Source of the DNA: Owenweeksia sp.
GTDB lineage: Bacteria > Bacteroidota > Bacteroidia > Flavobacteriales > Schleiferiaceae
DNA length: 49,087 nucleotides
Assembly (NCBI GenBank): GCA_028285465.1
Contig: JANQPD010000081.1
Coordinates: 1 to 49,087 of the forward strand
Direction of reading: 5' to 3'
How positions within the stretch are numbered: position 1 is the stretch's first letter; each line of letters starts with the position of its first letter. Made by a program: the position numbers and the translations under genes. The notes under the pieces were generated by a model. The model saw nothing but the letters and a program-made list of their open reading frames with translations, had not been told where the DNA came from and ran no database searches. Below, piece after piece: positions 37,569 through 46,742 of this stretch.

Positions 37569-38480
37569 TCAATTATTCTTTTTGGGTGGTAGAACAGAAA
37601 TTCCAAATTGGAGGAAGAAGCCATTGTTAATATCGTAGTCCACTTCTTCATAAAGATCACCTTGAAGCTCTGCCCTTCGACCAACCGTAAAGCCTCCGGA
37701 GGCTTCTAATTGTATGACCTTACCAATTCTGTAGCGCAGTGAAGGCCCGAATATGACCCGGGAATAGGCCAACTGATCTACGAGTTCAAAACTATTGAGT
37801 GAATGGGTTCTTGAATTATTGACATTATAACGTGAGCCACTTGCTGAAAGCTGCAACCCTGCCGTAAATCTTCCAAAATGGTGATCATAAGTGATATGAT
37901 GTGGCAACAATATCTGAAACTTGTCTTTTTTCGACTTATACGTTAATTGAAGGGTAGGAAGAAAAGCGGGTTCTCCAAAAGTGGATATGTATGCGACACC
38001 CGCTCCATATGACAAGCGTTCAGACTTTTTCTTAATAAATTGGAACAGGCCATTGAAAAGAAAATCATCCCTTTCTAACGCTTTATTAAATGTTGAAGAT
38101 AAGGTAGGGTTCAACGAAACCATTACCTTCCAATCATTCTTTAACTGGTGCAAAGCAGTTAAGCGATAGCCTATCAGGTTCAGATTCTGTTTATCCAAGC
38201 CGAAACGGAGATCATTATCCCCGTCAATAACCACTAACCGATACTGAAATCCATGGATCAAAAAGGTCTTTTTGTTCTTAAGGGGCTTGGGAAGGTTCAG
38301 GAAGAAATTATATTCACTGACTTGCAAACTCTGATTCAATCTTGAATCCACTATATCGGTGCTGGGAAACCTTGTATAACTGAATCCGGCCAGTTTAAGA
38401 TCCTGTGACATAGCCGGAATACTGCTTATTAAGAGCAGTCCGCATACAATGTTCAACAATGATTTATGATAGAGAGTCAT
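37569..38480 (-). CDS. DUF6268 outer-membrane barrel protein
   Basis: A 303-residue secreted protein. The signal peptide (MTLYHKSLLNIVCGLLLISS, cut near AMSQ) precedes a run of short amphipathic strands ending in GFFLQFGISVLPPKKNN, as in a barrel. It matches the DUF6268 type of Bacteroidota protein seen near efflux and LytTR genes. It is the last gene of the RND operon, 34 bases after the pump gene. Function is unknown; it may aid efflux or permeability. Confidence 0.78.
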   Translation of the reverse strand: MTLYHKSLLNIVCGLLLISSIPAMSQDLKLAGFSYTRFPSTDIVDSRLNQSLQVSEYNFFLNLPKPLKNKKTFLIHGFQYRLVVIDGDNDLRFGLDKQNLNLIGYRLTALHQLKNDWKVMVSLNPTLSSTFNKALERDDFLFNGLFQFIKKKSERLSYGAGVAYISTFGEPAFLPTLQLTYKSKKDKFQILLPHHITYDHHFGRFTAGLQLSASGSRYNVNNSRTHSLNSFELVDQLAYSRVIFGPSLRYRIGKVIQLEASGGFTVGRRAELQGDLYEEVDYDINNGFFLQFGISVLPPKKNN

Positions 38481-38514
38481 GTGTCCTCTTTTTTATAAAA
38501 GCTTATCAAAACCA

Positions 38515-41500
38515 TCAATCAGGCATAGGTACTTTATAGAGTAAGCGGTAGAGTACCGGAACAAGTACGAGCGTAATCACCGTGGCAAAGAGTAACCCGA
38601 AGATGATGCCGATGGCCAGGGGTTCCCACATGTCACCACCGCCCAGCCATAGTGGAATTAAACCCAGGGAAGTGGTAAAAGTGGTAAGCAGAATTGGGCG
38701 GAACCTTTCGTGTGCCGCAGCCAGTATAGCATCGTATGGGTCTTTTTCATGCTCATCCAACTCTAACTGAATCCGGTCGATCAATACGATCGCATTGTTG
38801 ATCACAATACCCGATAGGGAAATAATGCCCAGGAATCCGGTGAAACTCAAATTAGTGCCCGTGATCAGGAGTCCCCCCACAACCCCAATGATCCCAAAAG
38901 GAACAGCAAGCAATACGATGCTACTCTTCCGTACCGAGTTGAATTGCATTACGAGCAGTAGGATAATGATGAAGAATGAAACAGGCAGCTTAGCCATTAC
39001 CGCGCCCATGGCATTGCCACTGGCCTCTGACTCTCCTCCAAGCTCGAAAGTATAGTCGCTTCCCCACGCATCACGCTGCTCATTCAGCCATTCCAACATT
39101 TGCCCCGTGACTTCGCCAGCCGTATATCCGGCCTGAAGTTGTGATTCCACCGTAATGGTTCGATTAAGATCCCGCCTGATAATTTTTGCCAACTGCCAGT
39201 CCACACTGATATCTGCCACTTGAGCCATAGGTACCGATTTACCCGTTCGTTGACTGTAAATGCTCAACCCATCAAGATCGTCATAGGCCACTTCAAGGCT
39301 GCCTTCCGGTCGCATAGATATAGGGATGTTGTCTTCCCCTTCCCGGTATTCCCCTACCGTATAGCCTGACAAAGTGGTGTAGGAAGACAGGGCAACATCC
39401 TGATGGGTCAATCCATTGTAGTTCAGTTTTGACTGGTTGATATCTATATATACCTTCTTGATTTTTGGACCCCAGTTATCATCTACATTGCTGGTTCCCG
39501 AAGTAGCCCGCAGACGTTCCTTGGTTTCAGAAGCGATCTTAGTCAACCTTTCTGCATCAGGCCCACTAATCCTGATTTGGACAGGAACCTTGGCTCCTCC
39601 ACCACTCGTTAGTCTTTTCACCGTGACCCTGGCATCCGGAAGGTGAGTAAAAGCAAAGCTATTGATCCTATCGATGACCCATTGGTTGTCTTCACCAGAT
39701 GAGGTGTTCACCAATAAGTGGGCGTAGTTAGTCTGTTTTTGGTCAGGCTGATAACCCAAATCATAAGATTTAGGTCCTTCACCTATGAAAGAAGACCAGT
39801 TCTGAACCCCGTGCGACCTATCGTCATTGATGAGCAGGCTGTCGTTCAAATACCTTTCAATTTGAGAGACTTGCGAATCGGTAGTTTCCAGGCTCGTTCC
39901 GGTAGGTAATGTAATATCAACGGTGACCAGGTTGCGATCACTGTCTGGCATAAATACGAAGCCAAGTTTGCCCATACCAAAAAGCGAAAGCACCAACAAG
40001 CCGAAGACCACCGATAAGATCAAAGCAGGTTTAGCCAATGACCAAATAATGAGACGTTTATAATAAGTGTTGAGTTTTTCAAACAAACCTGGCCTTTGAT
40101 CTCTCTTATTCTGCTTAACCTTAATAAATAGAATGGCCAGCATGGGTACTATGGTCAGTGCCATAAGCCATGAGGAAAGCAGTGTAATGGTGATCACTGA
40201 AAACAGCGGCCCCATGATCTCACCCATAATTGAATCTGCCACGAAAAACGAGAGGAAAGCGGCAGAGGTAGTCAAAGAACTGGTCAGCAATGGAACCATT
40301 AACTCTTTGGAGGAAGATATTGCAGCATCCAGCGCCTTGTCGCCTCTTTCCATTTTCACCATCATCGACTCAGCCATTACGATAGCATTGTCGACCAACA
40401 TGCCTAAGGCCATGATCAGTGCGGCCAATGAAACCTGGTTAAGGCCAATATCAAGTACACCCATCAAAAACAGCGACATCACTATGGCCGTAGGGATCAA
40501 ACTCGCCACGACTATTCCGGTTCTAAACCCCAGGAAAATAAGCATCACAGCCAGCACAATGATTACACTTTGAATGAGGTTAGAGAGAAAATCGCTGACA
40601 CTTGTAGCTACTGAGCTATCCTGAGAGGCAATGCGCTTTGCGGATATACCAACCGGAAGGCTTTGGTTGAAACTACTTGAAACCGCGTAGTGCCAGTTGT
40701 ATATCCCCCCATATACACCAACCGGAAGGCTTTGGTTGAAACGGGTAAGTAATTCGTCCACCTCTGCCCCTAACTGAATGATATTCGCCCCTTTTTTCAG
40801 TGAAATATGCAGCCCGATAGCCGGTTGGCCATTCATCCTGACTATAGTTTCCCTCGGGGAGATGTAGTCTTCATATACTTCAGCGATGTCCTTCAAAAAC
40901 ACGGCCTCTCTGCCATTCCCTGCCGGAATAAGCATGTTTTGAATATCCTCAATCGTTTCAAAATTTCCGGAGGGCTCCAAAATGACCCGTTCATCCTCAA
41001 TAGTAATCTGGCCCGCAGGGATGATAATATTCGTGCCGGAGATGGCATTCTTTAACTCACTGGCTGATAGACCGATTTTTGCCAGTGCTGCATCGTTGTA
41101 ATCGATAAATACCCTTCGGGGCAATATGCCTGAAAGCTCTACTTTGGCGGCATCATCCAATCGGATTAGCTCATTTCGTAACCGGTCAGCATACTCCTCC
41201 AGCTCTTTGGCTTCATATCCATCATTTTTTAAACCCACGGCAATGCCATAGGTAATTCCTAAATCCTCATCTTTTAGGTCTGGACCTTTGGCAACCCCGG
41301 AAGGGACATTCACATTCTCGATTTTTCTTCTTAATCGATCCCAGATAGGTCTGAGCGCTGACTCGTCAATACTTTCTTTCAGTGCAATTTTGACAACAGA
41401 GATACCGGTTCTCGATTCACTTTCGATATAATCTACTTCTGGGATTTCCTGGACGACTTTTTCAAGTGGATCCGTAACCAAAAGCTCTATTCTTTCCGGG

Positions 41501-41664
41501 CTGGCCCCTGGAAAAACTGTCACAATCCTTGCCACCCGGATCGTAAAAGGAGGCATACTGTCTCTTGGCAACGAATCGTATCCCGTGATACCTAGAATGA
41601 TAATGATCCCTAAAAGCAAATAGGTGACGCGATTATTTTTGATCGCTACAGCGGTAAGGTTCAT
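38515..41664 (-). CDS. RND-family efflux pump (AcrB/HAE1-like)
   Basis: A 1049-residue inner-membrane pump with 12 helices in the usual two halves: helix 1 MNLTAVAIKNNRVTYLLLG, helix 4 region ALGMLVDNAIVMAES with its essential Asp, and helix 10 GIVINNAIVLIDRIQ. Periplasmic porter domains lie between helices 1-2 and 7-8. It uses the proton gradient to drive substrate out through the adaptor and TolC-like protein encoded just upstream (one base from the adaptor). An in-frame 69-bp duplication in the porter domain adds 23 residues (VYGGIYNWHYAVSSS plus a second FNQSLPVG). Substrate unknown. Confidence 0.93.
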   Translation of the reverse strand: MNLTAVAIKNNRVTYLLLGIIIILGITGYDSLPRDSMPPFTIRVARIVTVFPGASPERIELLVTDPLEKVVQEIPEVDYIESESRTGISVVKIALKESIDESALRPIWDRLRRKIENVNVPSGVAKGPDLKDEDLGITYGIAVGLKNDGYEAKELEEYADRLRNELIRLDDAAKVELSGILPRRVFIDYNDAALAKIGLSASELKNAISGTNIIIPAGQITIEDERVILEPSGNFETIEDIQNMLIPAGNGREAVFLKDIAEVYEDYISPRETIVRMNGQPAIGLHISLKKGANIIQLGAEVDELLTRFNQSLPVGVYGGIYNWHYAVSSSFNQSLPVGISAKRIASQDSSVATSVSDFLSNLIQSVIIVLAVMLIFLGFRTGIVVASLIPTAIVMSLFLMGVLDIGLNQVSLAALIMALGMLVDNAIVMAESMMVKMERGDKALDAAISSSKELMVPLLTSSLTTSAAFLSFFVADSIMGEIMGPLFSVITITLLSSWLMALTIVPMLAILFIKVKQNKRDQRPGLFEKLNTYYKRLIIWSLAKPALILSVVFGLLVLSLFGMGKLGFVFMPDSDRNLVTVDITLPTGTSLETTDSQVSQIERYLNDSLLINDDRSHGVQNWSSFIGEGPKSYDLGYQPDQKQTNYAHLLVNTSSGEDNQWVIDRINSFAFTHLPDARVTVKRLTSGGGAKVPVQIRISGPDAERLTKIASETKERLRATSGTSNVDDNWGPKIKKVYIDINQSKLNYNGLTHQDVALSSYTTLSGYTVGEYREGEDNIPISMRPEGSLEVAYDDLDGLSIYSQRTGKSVPMAQVADISVDWQLAKIIRRDLNRTITVESQLQAGYTAGEVTGQMLEWLNEQRDAWGSDYTFELGGESEASGNAMGAVMAKLPVSFFIIILLLVMQFNSVRKSSIVLLAVPFGIIGVVGGLLITGTNLSFTGFLGIISLSGIVINNAIVLIDRIQLELDEHEKDPYDAILAAAHERFRPILLTTFTTSLGLIPLWLGGGDMWEPLAIGIIFGLLFATVITLVLVPVLYRLLYKVPMPD
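40649..40742. repeat. 25-bp direct repeat flanking a 44-bp insert inside the RND pump gene
   Basis: An identical 25-base run (beginning CCAACCGGAAGG) occurs at 40649-40673 and 40718-40742. The unit is 69 bp, so the frame is kept. Between the copies, TGTATAT at 40698-40704 and ATATACA at 40711-40717 flank six C residues, an inverted repeat. Translation gives FNQSLPVG twice with VYGGIYNWHYAVSSS between. Confidence 0.9.
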
Positions 41665-41665
41665 A

Positions 41666-42760
41666 TCAGTTCTGAGTTAAAAGTGTGACTTTCATTCCAT
41701 CATAAAGTGTCCTCAGGCCAGCCACAGCTATGATCTGACCCTCTGCCAAACCAGATCTCACGATAAATCCTCCGGAAGTGAGGCTACCGGTTTCTATAGT
41801 CTTTCTTTTCGCTTCATAAATCTCATCACCTACCGGGTTCAGGATATAAACAAATTGTCCGTTCTCATCTTCGCCCACGGCTTTTACCGGAACAATCAAT
41901 TGTCTTTCCTGGTCCTTATCACCAAAGGTGAAAGTCACCTCAACCGGCATACCTGGCCTTACCGCATCCGTAGGGTTGGTCAGGGAGTTAACCACCGGAT
42001 ATGTGCCGCCAGAAGAGCTATAGCCTACTTCTGTGATCACTCCATCAAACTCTTTTGAAAGTGTAGGTATCTTGGTTTTGGTATGACTTCCTTGTTTAAC
42101 CTGGCTGATGTATTTTTCGGGTACACCTACTTGTGCTTCTATGTCATCAGCACCTTCTCTGCTCATGATGAGTATAGACTGGCCTGGCCTTATCACTTCA
42201 TTGGTCTCAACATTTACCGAAGACACAATGCCGGACATTGGAGCGTTTATTATCGTGTAGGAAAGCTGAGACCGCTGCTTATCCAGTCTTTTCAGAGAGA
42301 TCTCGTAAGAGCTTTGCGCATTGGATAAGGAACTCTTTGCCCGCTCATAATCACTTAAAGAAGCATTATTGGTTTGATAAAGTTGCTTGATACGGTCAAA
42401 GCCGGAAGAAGCAGTTTTTAGCTGAACTTTGGCATTGGCCACATCAAATTGCGCCTGCTCAAGTGCAAGTAACTGATCTGTTTGATCCAACTGCGCCAGC
42501 AGTTGTCCCTTTTTGATGCGCTGACCGACTGCTACATTCAGTTGAGTAAGTAATCCTCCCGAACGAAAACTCAAATTGGTTTCTGAACCGGATCGCGTAA
42601 TTCCGTTAAAGGTTCGTGTGGTCAAGCCTCCAAATGATTCTGCCACCCCATATCTAATGGGTTTTACCAATGCTGTCTTTTTTGGTTCACCTGGATTTCC
42701 ACAGCTGGAAAGAAGGATGAGTGAAAAGAGTATTAGGTATGGATATTTCATTAGTCGCAT
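41666..42760 (-). CDS. RND efflux periplasmic adaptor lipoprotein (membrane fusion protein)
   Basis: A 364-residue adaptor. The signal MRLMKYPYLILFSLILLSSC puts the lipidated Cys after LLSS (the ATG at 42751 is an equal alternative). A biotinyl-lipoyl-like half motif (GGLLTQLNVAVGQRIKKGQL), an alpha-hairpin (residues about 95-160) and a second half motif (INAPMSGIVSSVNVETNEVI) are in normal order, followed by beta-barrel and membrane-proximal domains. It links the RND pump to the outer-membrane channel. The gene starts inside the TolC-fusion stop codon (TGATG) and ends one base before the pump gene. Confidence 0.93.
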   Translation of the reverse strand: MRLMKYPYLILFSLILLSSCGNPGEPKKTALVKPIRYGVAESFGGLTTRTFNGITRSGSETNLSFRSGGLLTQLNVAVGQRIKKGQLLAQLDQTDQLLALEQAQFDVANAKVQLKTASSGFDRIKQLYQTNNASLSDYERAKSSLSNAQSSYEISLKRLDKQRSQLSYTIINAPMSGIVSSVNVETNEVIRPGQSILIMSREGADDIEAQVGVPEKYISQVKQGSHTKTKIPTLSKEFDGVITEVGYSSSGGTYPVVNSLTNPTDAVRPGMPVEVTFTFGDKDQERQLIVPVKAVGEDENGQFVYILNPVGDEIYEAKRKTIETGSLTSGGFIVRSGLAEGQIIAVAGLRTLYDGMKVTLLTQN

Positions 42761-45108
42761 CAATTCTGATTGTTTAAGTAGTGTTGAAGTCGATGATTAA
42801 AATCTTGCAGCTGTTCTTCAGGCACGAGCATCATAAAGAAGCCCACATTAAATTCTAGTTGAAGATGAGCCTGGATATACTCATATATAGAAAAGGCCGA
42901 GGCCAATCGTGCTTGTAAGGCGGTCTGCTGTGCATCAATCAGTTGAGTGATAGAAACCTGACCCTGCCTGTAATTTTCCTGAACCAGCTCAAAATTCTCA
43001 AGGGCACTTTCTGATGCAGATCTGCTATATCGAATGTTTGTGCTGGTACTCAATAGGTCCAGTACACCCGCACGAACCCCCAATTCCAATTGCTGGTCCA
43101 GTAAGGTTTGAGAATGATCCAATTGGTAGAGGCTGACCTTAGATTGCTGAATAGCCGCGTTTCTGCCAAATCCACTAAAAATGGGTAACGACAGGGATAC
43201 TCCGGCAAACCACGAATTGTCCGGCAATTCAGTTATGCCTAATGCCATAGTACCAGCATCTATTGAAGATCCGGCACCGCCCCTTCCTAATACCTGAGAG
43301 GTCTGTGCCTGCAACGCGATTGTAGGCACGTAAAGCGATCGTTTGCTTTGCGTGAGTTGACGATTAACGGCATTGGTGCTTTCCAGCAGTGCTTTCTTGT
43401 TGGGGTTTTGACGTTGACTTTCAGTCACTAAAAAGTCTGAAACAATCCGTAAACTTTCCGGTGTTTTTACAACTTCCGCCAATGGGCCTTGACTAAAAGC
43501 CTCGAACAGATCATCGGTTAGCGATAGGTCCTTTACATCATACTCTGATTCGAGCGTATTTGCTAAAAGTGTGTTCAGTTGAAGTTTAGCCGCCAGGAGT
43601 CTGGTTTGGGCATCGATCACTGACTGGTTGGCCAAGGCTAATTCGGATTCCCAACGGTAAAGGTCAGCATTGTTGGATGTTCCAATGCCTACACGAATTT
43701 CTGCCAGCTCCCTGTTTTTTCGTGTGTTCAACAGGTTTTCCCTTTGTATCAACACATTTGTTTTGGCTGACAAGACATTCAGATAGGCGGTATACGTGTC
43801 AAACAATATGCGCAATACTTCGGCCTCGGTTTGGTACTCCTGTGCTTTCTGTAAATACTCCGATATCTTGAGAGCAGCAATGGCTTGCTCGGAATAAAGC
43901 AACTGGGTAAAGGTGACATTGGCAGTTAAAGCCTGTTCCGGGTTATTAAATACAGCATTGGCACGCTCCTCGTTAATCTGTGATGCCAGTAGACTTGACT
44001 CTATTGAAGGCAAAAGGTTTGCCCTGACAGACTTGACCTGCACTTCACTGAGCTCTACATCCTGATAACTGATCTGAATATTGAGGTTTTCTGCCAGCGC
44101 TTTTTCAGCAATTTCTTCAAAAGAATAGGTTTTGACCGCTCTGTCATCATTGCCTGTGAGCGTGGCTGTGAAAAGCACTTCAAAGGGAATGGACAGCTCA
44201 ATTTTTTGAGCCGTAGCGATGTTGACATGCAGGTTGTCTTTAGTGTCCAGTGTTACAGGCATGGATGAAAGGTCTGATCCTGATGCGATCTCATCTGTCA
44301 TGATGGCGAGTTTTCGAATGACCTGTTGCAGGTCATTTTCATTGGCCATCGAGCCAAGCACACCATAGTGTAACAGCCTGGCGTTACCAGAAAAAGTCGG
44401 GATTTTGCGATCGTTTAGCCGCTTGACCAGCCATTGAAGCTGCGATTCGGTTTGACTCAGCAGAACCGTGAAATATGCTGCGTCTGTTTCTGCCGGTAAT
44501 TGATTGATCGCTTCCTCCATATTGGTTCCCACAGGAATGATGGATAGTTGCGTATTCAACTTTTTGGAAAGTGAATCCATAAGATCCCTGGCTTTTTGCT
44601 GATTGACAGTTGATGCTGCTTTCTCATCAACAAATACTACCACCTTATTAAAATCATGGATTTTGTTAAAAGCCTCCAGTTCCTTTTCCAGGTCCTTTGT
44701 CTGCCAGATATAAGTGAAATTTTGCTTTCCCGAGCTTCCATTGACATAAGGGATTTCTTGTAACTCCGGGTCGATAATGCCCAAAGCAACAACGGGTGTG
44801 GGGAGGTCGCTCACCAATGAAAGCCCTTTGGCGGTGACACTTCCCAGCGCAATCACCAGATCAACCTGACCATCTAATTGACGATAAGCCCTTTGAGCAG
44901 ATCCCATATTTGAGACTCCAAAGGTGGTGGCCCCCAAACTCACCTTCCTTGATGAGCCTGCGGTTTGGTCAACTTCTTGAAGCATCTGACCTAATATGGT
45001 TTCCAGTTTAGGAGATTGGTCAAAATCTGAGATAACGCCAATTTTTAATTGTTGCGCGTTCAATGGAACCAAACTGACGAGCAAAACAATGCTTATAGCA
45101 AACTTCAT
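42760..45108 (-). CDS. TolC-like outer-membrane efflux protein fused to an N-terminal ABC-type substrate-binding domain
   Basis: The protein is 782 residues from the ATG at 45108 (signal MKFAISIVLLVSLVPLNAQ); the frame runs to a TTG at 45132. Residues about 20-315 read as an ABC_sub_bind fold: LKIGVISDFDQSPKLETILG, then VDLVIALGSVTAKGL, PTPVVALGI, a KVVVFVDEKAA hinge and DAAYFTVLLSQTESQLQWLV. From about residue 330 two outer-membrane efflux (OEP) repeats follow, with LQISYQDVELSEVQVKSVRA, helical hairpins around YLNVLSAKTNVLIQRENL and a second copy near LELGVRAGVLDLLS. TolC proteins normally have only the second part (about 450 residues). The binding domain could collect substrate or sense it. 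It begins directly after the DUF2147-like gene and precedes the adaptor. Confidence 0.88.
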   Translation of the reverse strand: MKFAISIVLLVSLVPLNAQQLKIGVISDFDQSPKLETILGQMLQEVDQTAGSSRKVSLGATTFGVSNMGSAQRAYRQLDGQVDLVIALGSVTAKGLSLVSDLPTPVVALGIIDPELQEIPYVNGSSGKQNFTYIWQTKDLEKELEAFNKIHDFNKVVVFVDEKAASTVNQQKARDLMDSLSKKLNTQLSIIPVGTNMEEAINQLPAETDAAYFTVLLSQTESQLQWLVKRLNDRKIPTFSGNARLLHYGVLGSMANENDLQQVIRKLAIMTDEIASGSDLSSMPVTLDTKDNLHVNIATAQKIELSIPFEVLFTATLTGNDDRAVKTYSFEEIAEKALAENLNIQISYQDVELSEVQVKSVRANLLPSIESSLLASQINEERANAVFNNPEQALTANVTFTQLLYSEQAIAALKISEYLQKAQEYQTEAEVLRILFDTYTAYLNVLSAKTNVLIQRENLLNTRKNRELAEIRVGIGTSNNADLYRWESELALANQSVIDAQTRLLAAKLQLNTLLANTLESEYDVKDLSLTDDLFEAFSQGPLAEVVKTPESLRIVSDFLVTESQRQNPNKKALLESTNAVNRQLTQSKRSLYVPTIALQAQTSQVLGRGGAGSSIDAGTMALGITELPDNSWFAGVSLSLPIFSGFGRNAAIQQSKVSLYQLDHSQTLLDQQLELGVRAGVLDLLSTSTNIRYSRSASESALENFELVQENYRQGQVSITQLIDAQQTALQARLASAFSIYEYIQAHLQLEFNVGFFMMLVPEEQLQDFNHRLQHYLNNQN

Positions 45109-45132
45109 AACTGAGATGTCTAGCGCGTTCAA

Positions 45133-45489
45133 TTATTTGACTTTCGGCCACTCGAGATCTGTGGAGATGAATCGGGCAGTTACTTCAAGAAGAAGTTTAT
45201 CTCCCTTCACCTGGCATTCTACATCCAGGAGCCGTCCTCTCTTTTTCGAGTATATTTTACCGACCCACTTGCCGTTTTTATACTTTAGGTTAAGTACTTC
45301 AATTTCTGTGTTTCTTACTCCTTCTGAATTGATCGGATTTCCTATGTATCTTCCATCTACCTTGTAGATTTCTACTTTTGTTTCATCCGCATCCCAGACA
45401 GCAATTATTTCATCCTGCTTATCTTGAGCAAGAAGCGGGGCTGAAATGGTAAATAGTGTAATGGCGAATAAGTAAATGATTTTTCTCAT
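45133..45489 (-). CDS. Small secreted DUF2147-like protein
   Basis: A 118-residue protein with a signal peptide (MRKIIYLFAITLFTISAPLLAQ). The mature part (IIAVWDADETKVEIYKVDGRYIG, in two overlapping pieces, then GKWVGKIYSKKRGRLLDVEC) resembles the DUF2147 beta-barrel fold, which starts I-x-G-x-W and has G-K-I-x-x-P-x-x-G. The match is partial. It directly precedes the TolC fusion gene and shares its operon. A near -7 box (TACATTCG, minus strand 45522-45515) lies about 25 bases upstream. Function unknown. Confidence 0.68.
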   Translation of the reverse strand: MRKIIYLFAITLFTISAPLLAQDKQDEIIAVWDADETKVEIYKVDGRYIGNPINSEGVRNTEIEVLNLKYKNGKWVGKIYSKKRGRLLDVECQVKGDKLLLEVTARFISTDLEWPKVK

Positions 45490-45698
45490 TCTTGTTGGAT
45501 TTTTGATTTCCAGGCGAATGTATTCTCACCCCCGGCCGGCAGAAAAAAAGATGTACGAAGCCTGCGTATAAATGAACCAAATGAGGATTATGACCAATAA
45601 GGCCTTTCAATTAGTAAAACGAGTTTTTCGTGCATCTAAATCATCGTTTCATTCATTTGATAATGACGCTACAGAAACGGAGCTTAATATTGTGCCTA

Positions 45699-46742
45699 AT
45701 GAATAAGGCATTATCGAAGACTGAGCGATTTCTCAAAGTGGGCCCCCACATCCTGTGGTTCGGGACGAATGCCGCTATGAGTTTGGTATTGATCTATCAG
45801 AGAGGCTGGGCCGATACGATTTATTTCTTAGTCACTTACTTGTTGTTTGGCACCCTGGTGATTTGGCTTTTTGGATATAAAGTTTTTCCTGAATACCTGG
45901 CTAAAGAGGGGAAAGTAGATCGGAAACTGGCCTTATTATTTGTTCTCAATATCATTGTCTTTATCCTCGGCATCAGGGCTCATACCATCATGGCCCAGGT
46001 GTTGGAATTAACTCAGATCAGTGAAAGATATGCCCCTAAATCAGTGAGGATAGGGTTATGGGTGTTGCTGGTGCTGCTGGGAATAGTTTTTATGGCCAGC
46101 CTGCGGGTGGCACGTGTGTATTATCTCAATGCTATCCAAAAAATTGAGCATAAGGCTCAACGGGTTGAAGCCGAACTGAAATTATTGAAAAGTCAAATAA
46201 GTCCTCACTTCCTCTTTAATACGCTGAATAACATTTATGGACTGGCTTACCTCAGAGATGAACGAGCTGCGGTAATGATTTCAAAGTTATCCAAGCTCTT
46301 GCGCTATTTACTTTATGATTGTGATCAGCACAGCGTACCTTTATCAAGGGAAAAGGAACTGATAGAACACTATTTGAGTATCTATTTGCTTAAGCATGAG
46401 GATAGCCGAAACGTGGATTTCTATAATGCAGGGATCACGTCCAAACACATGATAGCACCTATGATCCTGATCAATTTTATTGAAAACTGTTTTAAACACT
46501 CCGATCTGGAGAGCAACCTGAAGGGGTGGATCAAGGTCAGTATGGAAGTAGAAAATAACGAACTTCATTTTCATACGGAAAATACCGTCAAAGAAGAGGT
46601 GAAACATATTCCGGAGGGCCGAAAAGGTATTGGACTTACCAGCTCATTGAAACTTTTGGAAGCTAATTATCCGGGGAAACACGAAGTGGAAGTAAGCAGG
46701 GAAGGTGGTATTTATCAATTAGATGTGAAGATTGAATTATGA
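45699..46742 (+). CDS. LytS-type sensor histidine kinase
   Basis: From the ATG at 45699 the protein is 347 residues; ATG 45663 and GTG 45630 are in-frame alternatives. Four membrane helices (about residues 15-135) have almost no periplasmic loops, so it probably senses the membrane or a small hydrophobic ligand. The His_kinase domain has phospho-acceptor His170 in SQISPHFLFNTLNN, and the ATPase has an N box IENCFKHSD and a G box KGIGLTSSLKLL. It is divergent from the efflux operon and overlaps its response regulator by four bases (ATGA), so control of the pump is likely but not shown. Confidence 0.92.
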   Translation: MNKALSKTERFLKVGPHILWFGTNAAMSLVLIYQRGWADTIYFLVTYLLFGTLVIWLFGYKVFPEYLAKEGKVDRKLALLFVLNIIVFILGIRAHTIMAQVLELTQISERYAPKSVRIGLWVLLVLLGIVFMASLRVARVYYLNAIQKIEHKAQRVEAELKLLKSQISPHFLFNTLNNIYGLAYLRDERAAVMISKLSKLLRYLLYDCDQHSVPLSREKELIEHYLSIYLLKHEDSRNVDFYNAGITSKHMIAPMILINFIENCFKHSDLESNLKGWIKVSMEVENNELHFHTENTVKEEVKHIPEGRKGIGLTSSLKLLEANYPGKHEVEVSREGGIYQLDVKIEL

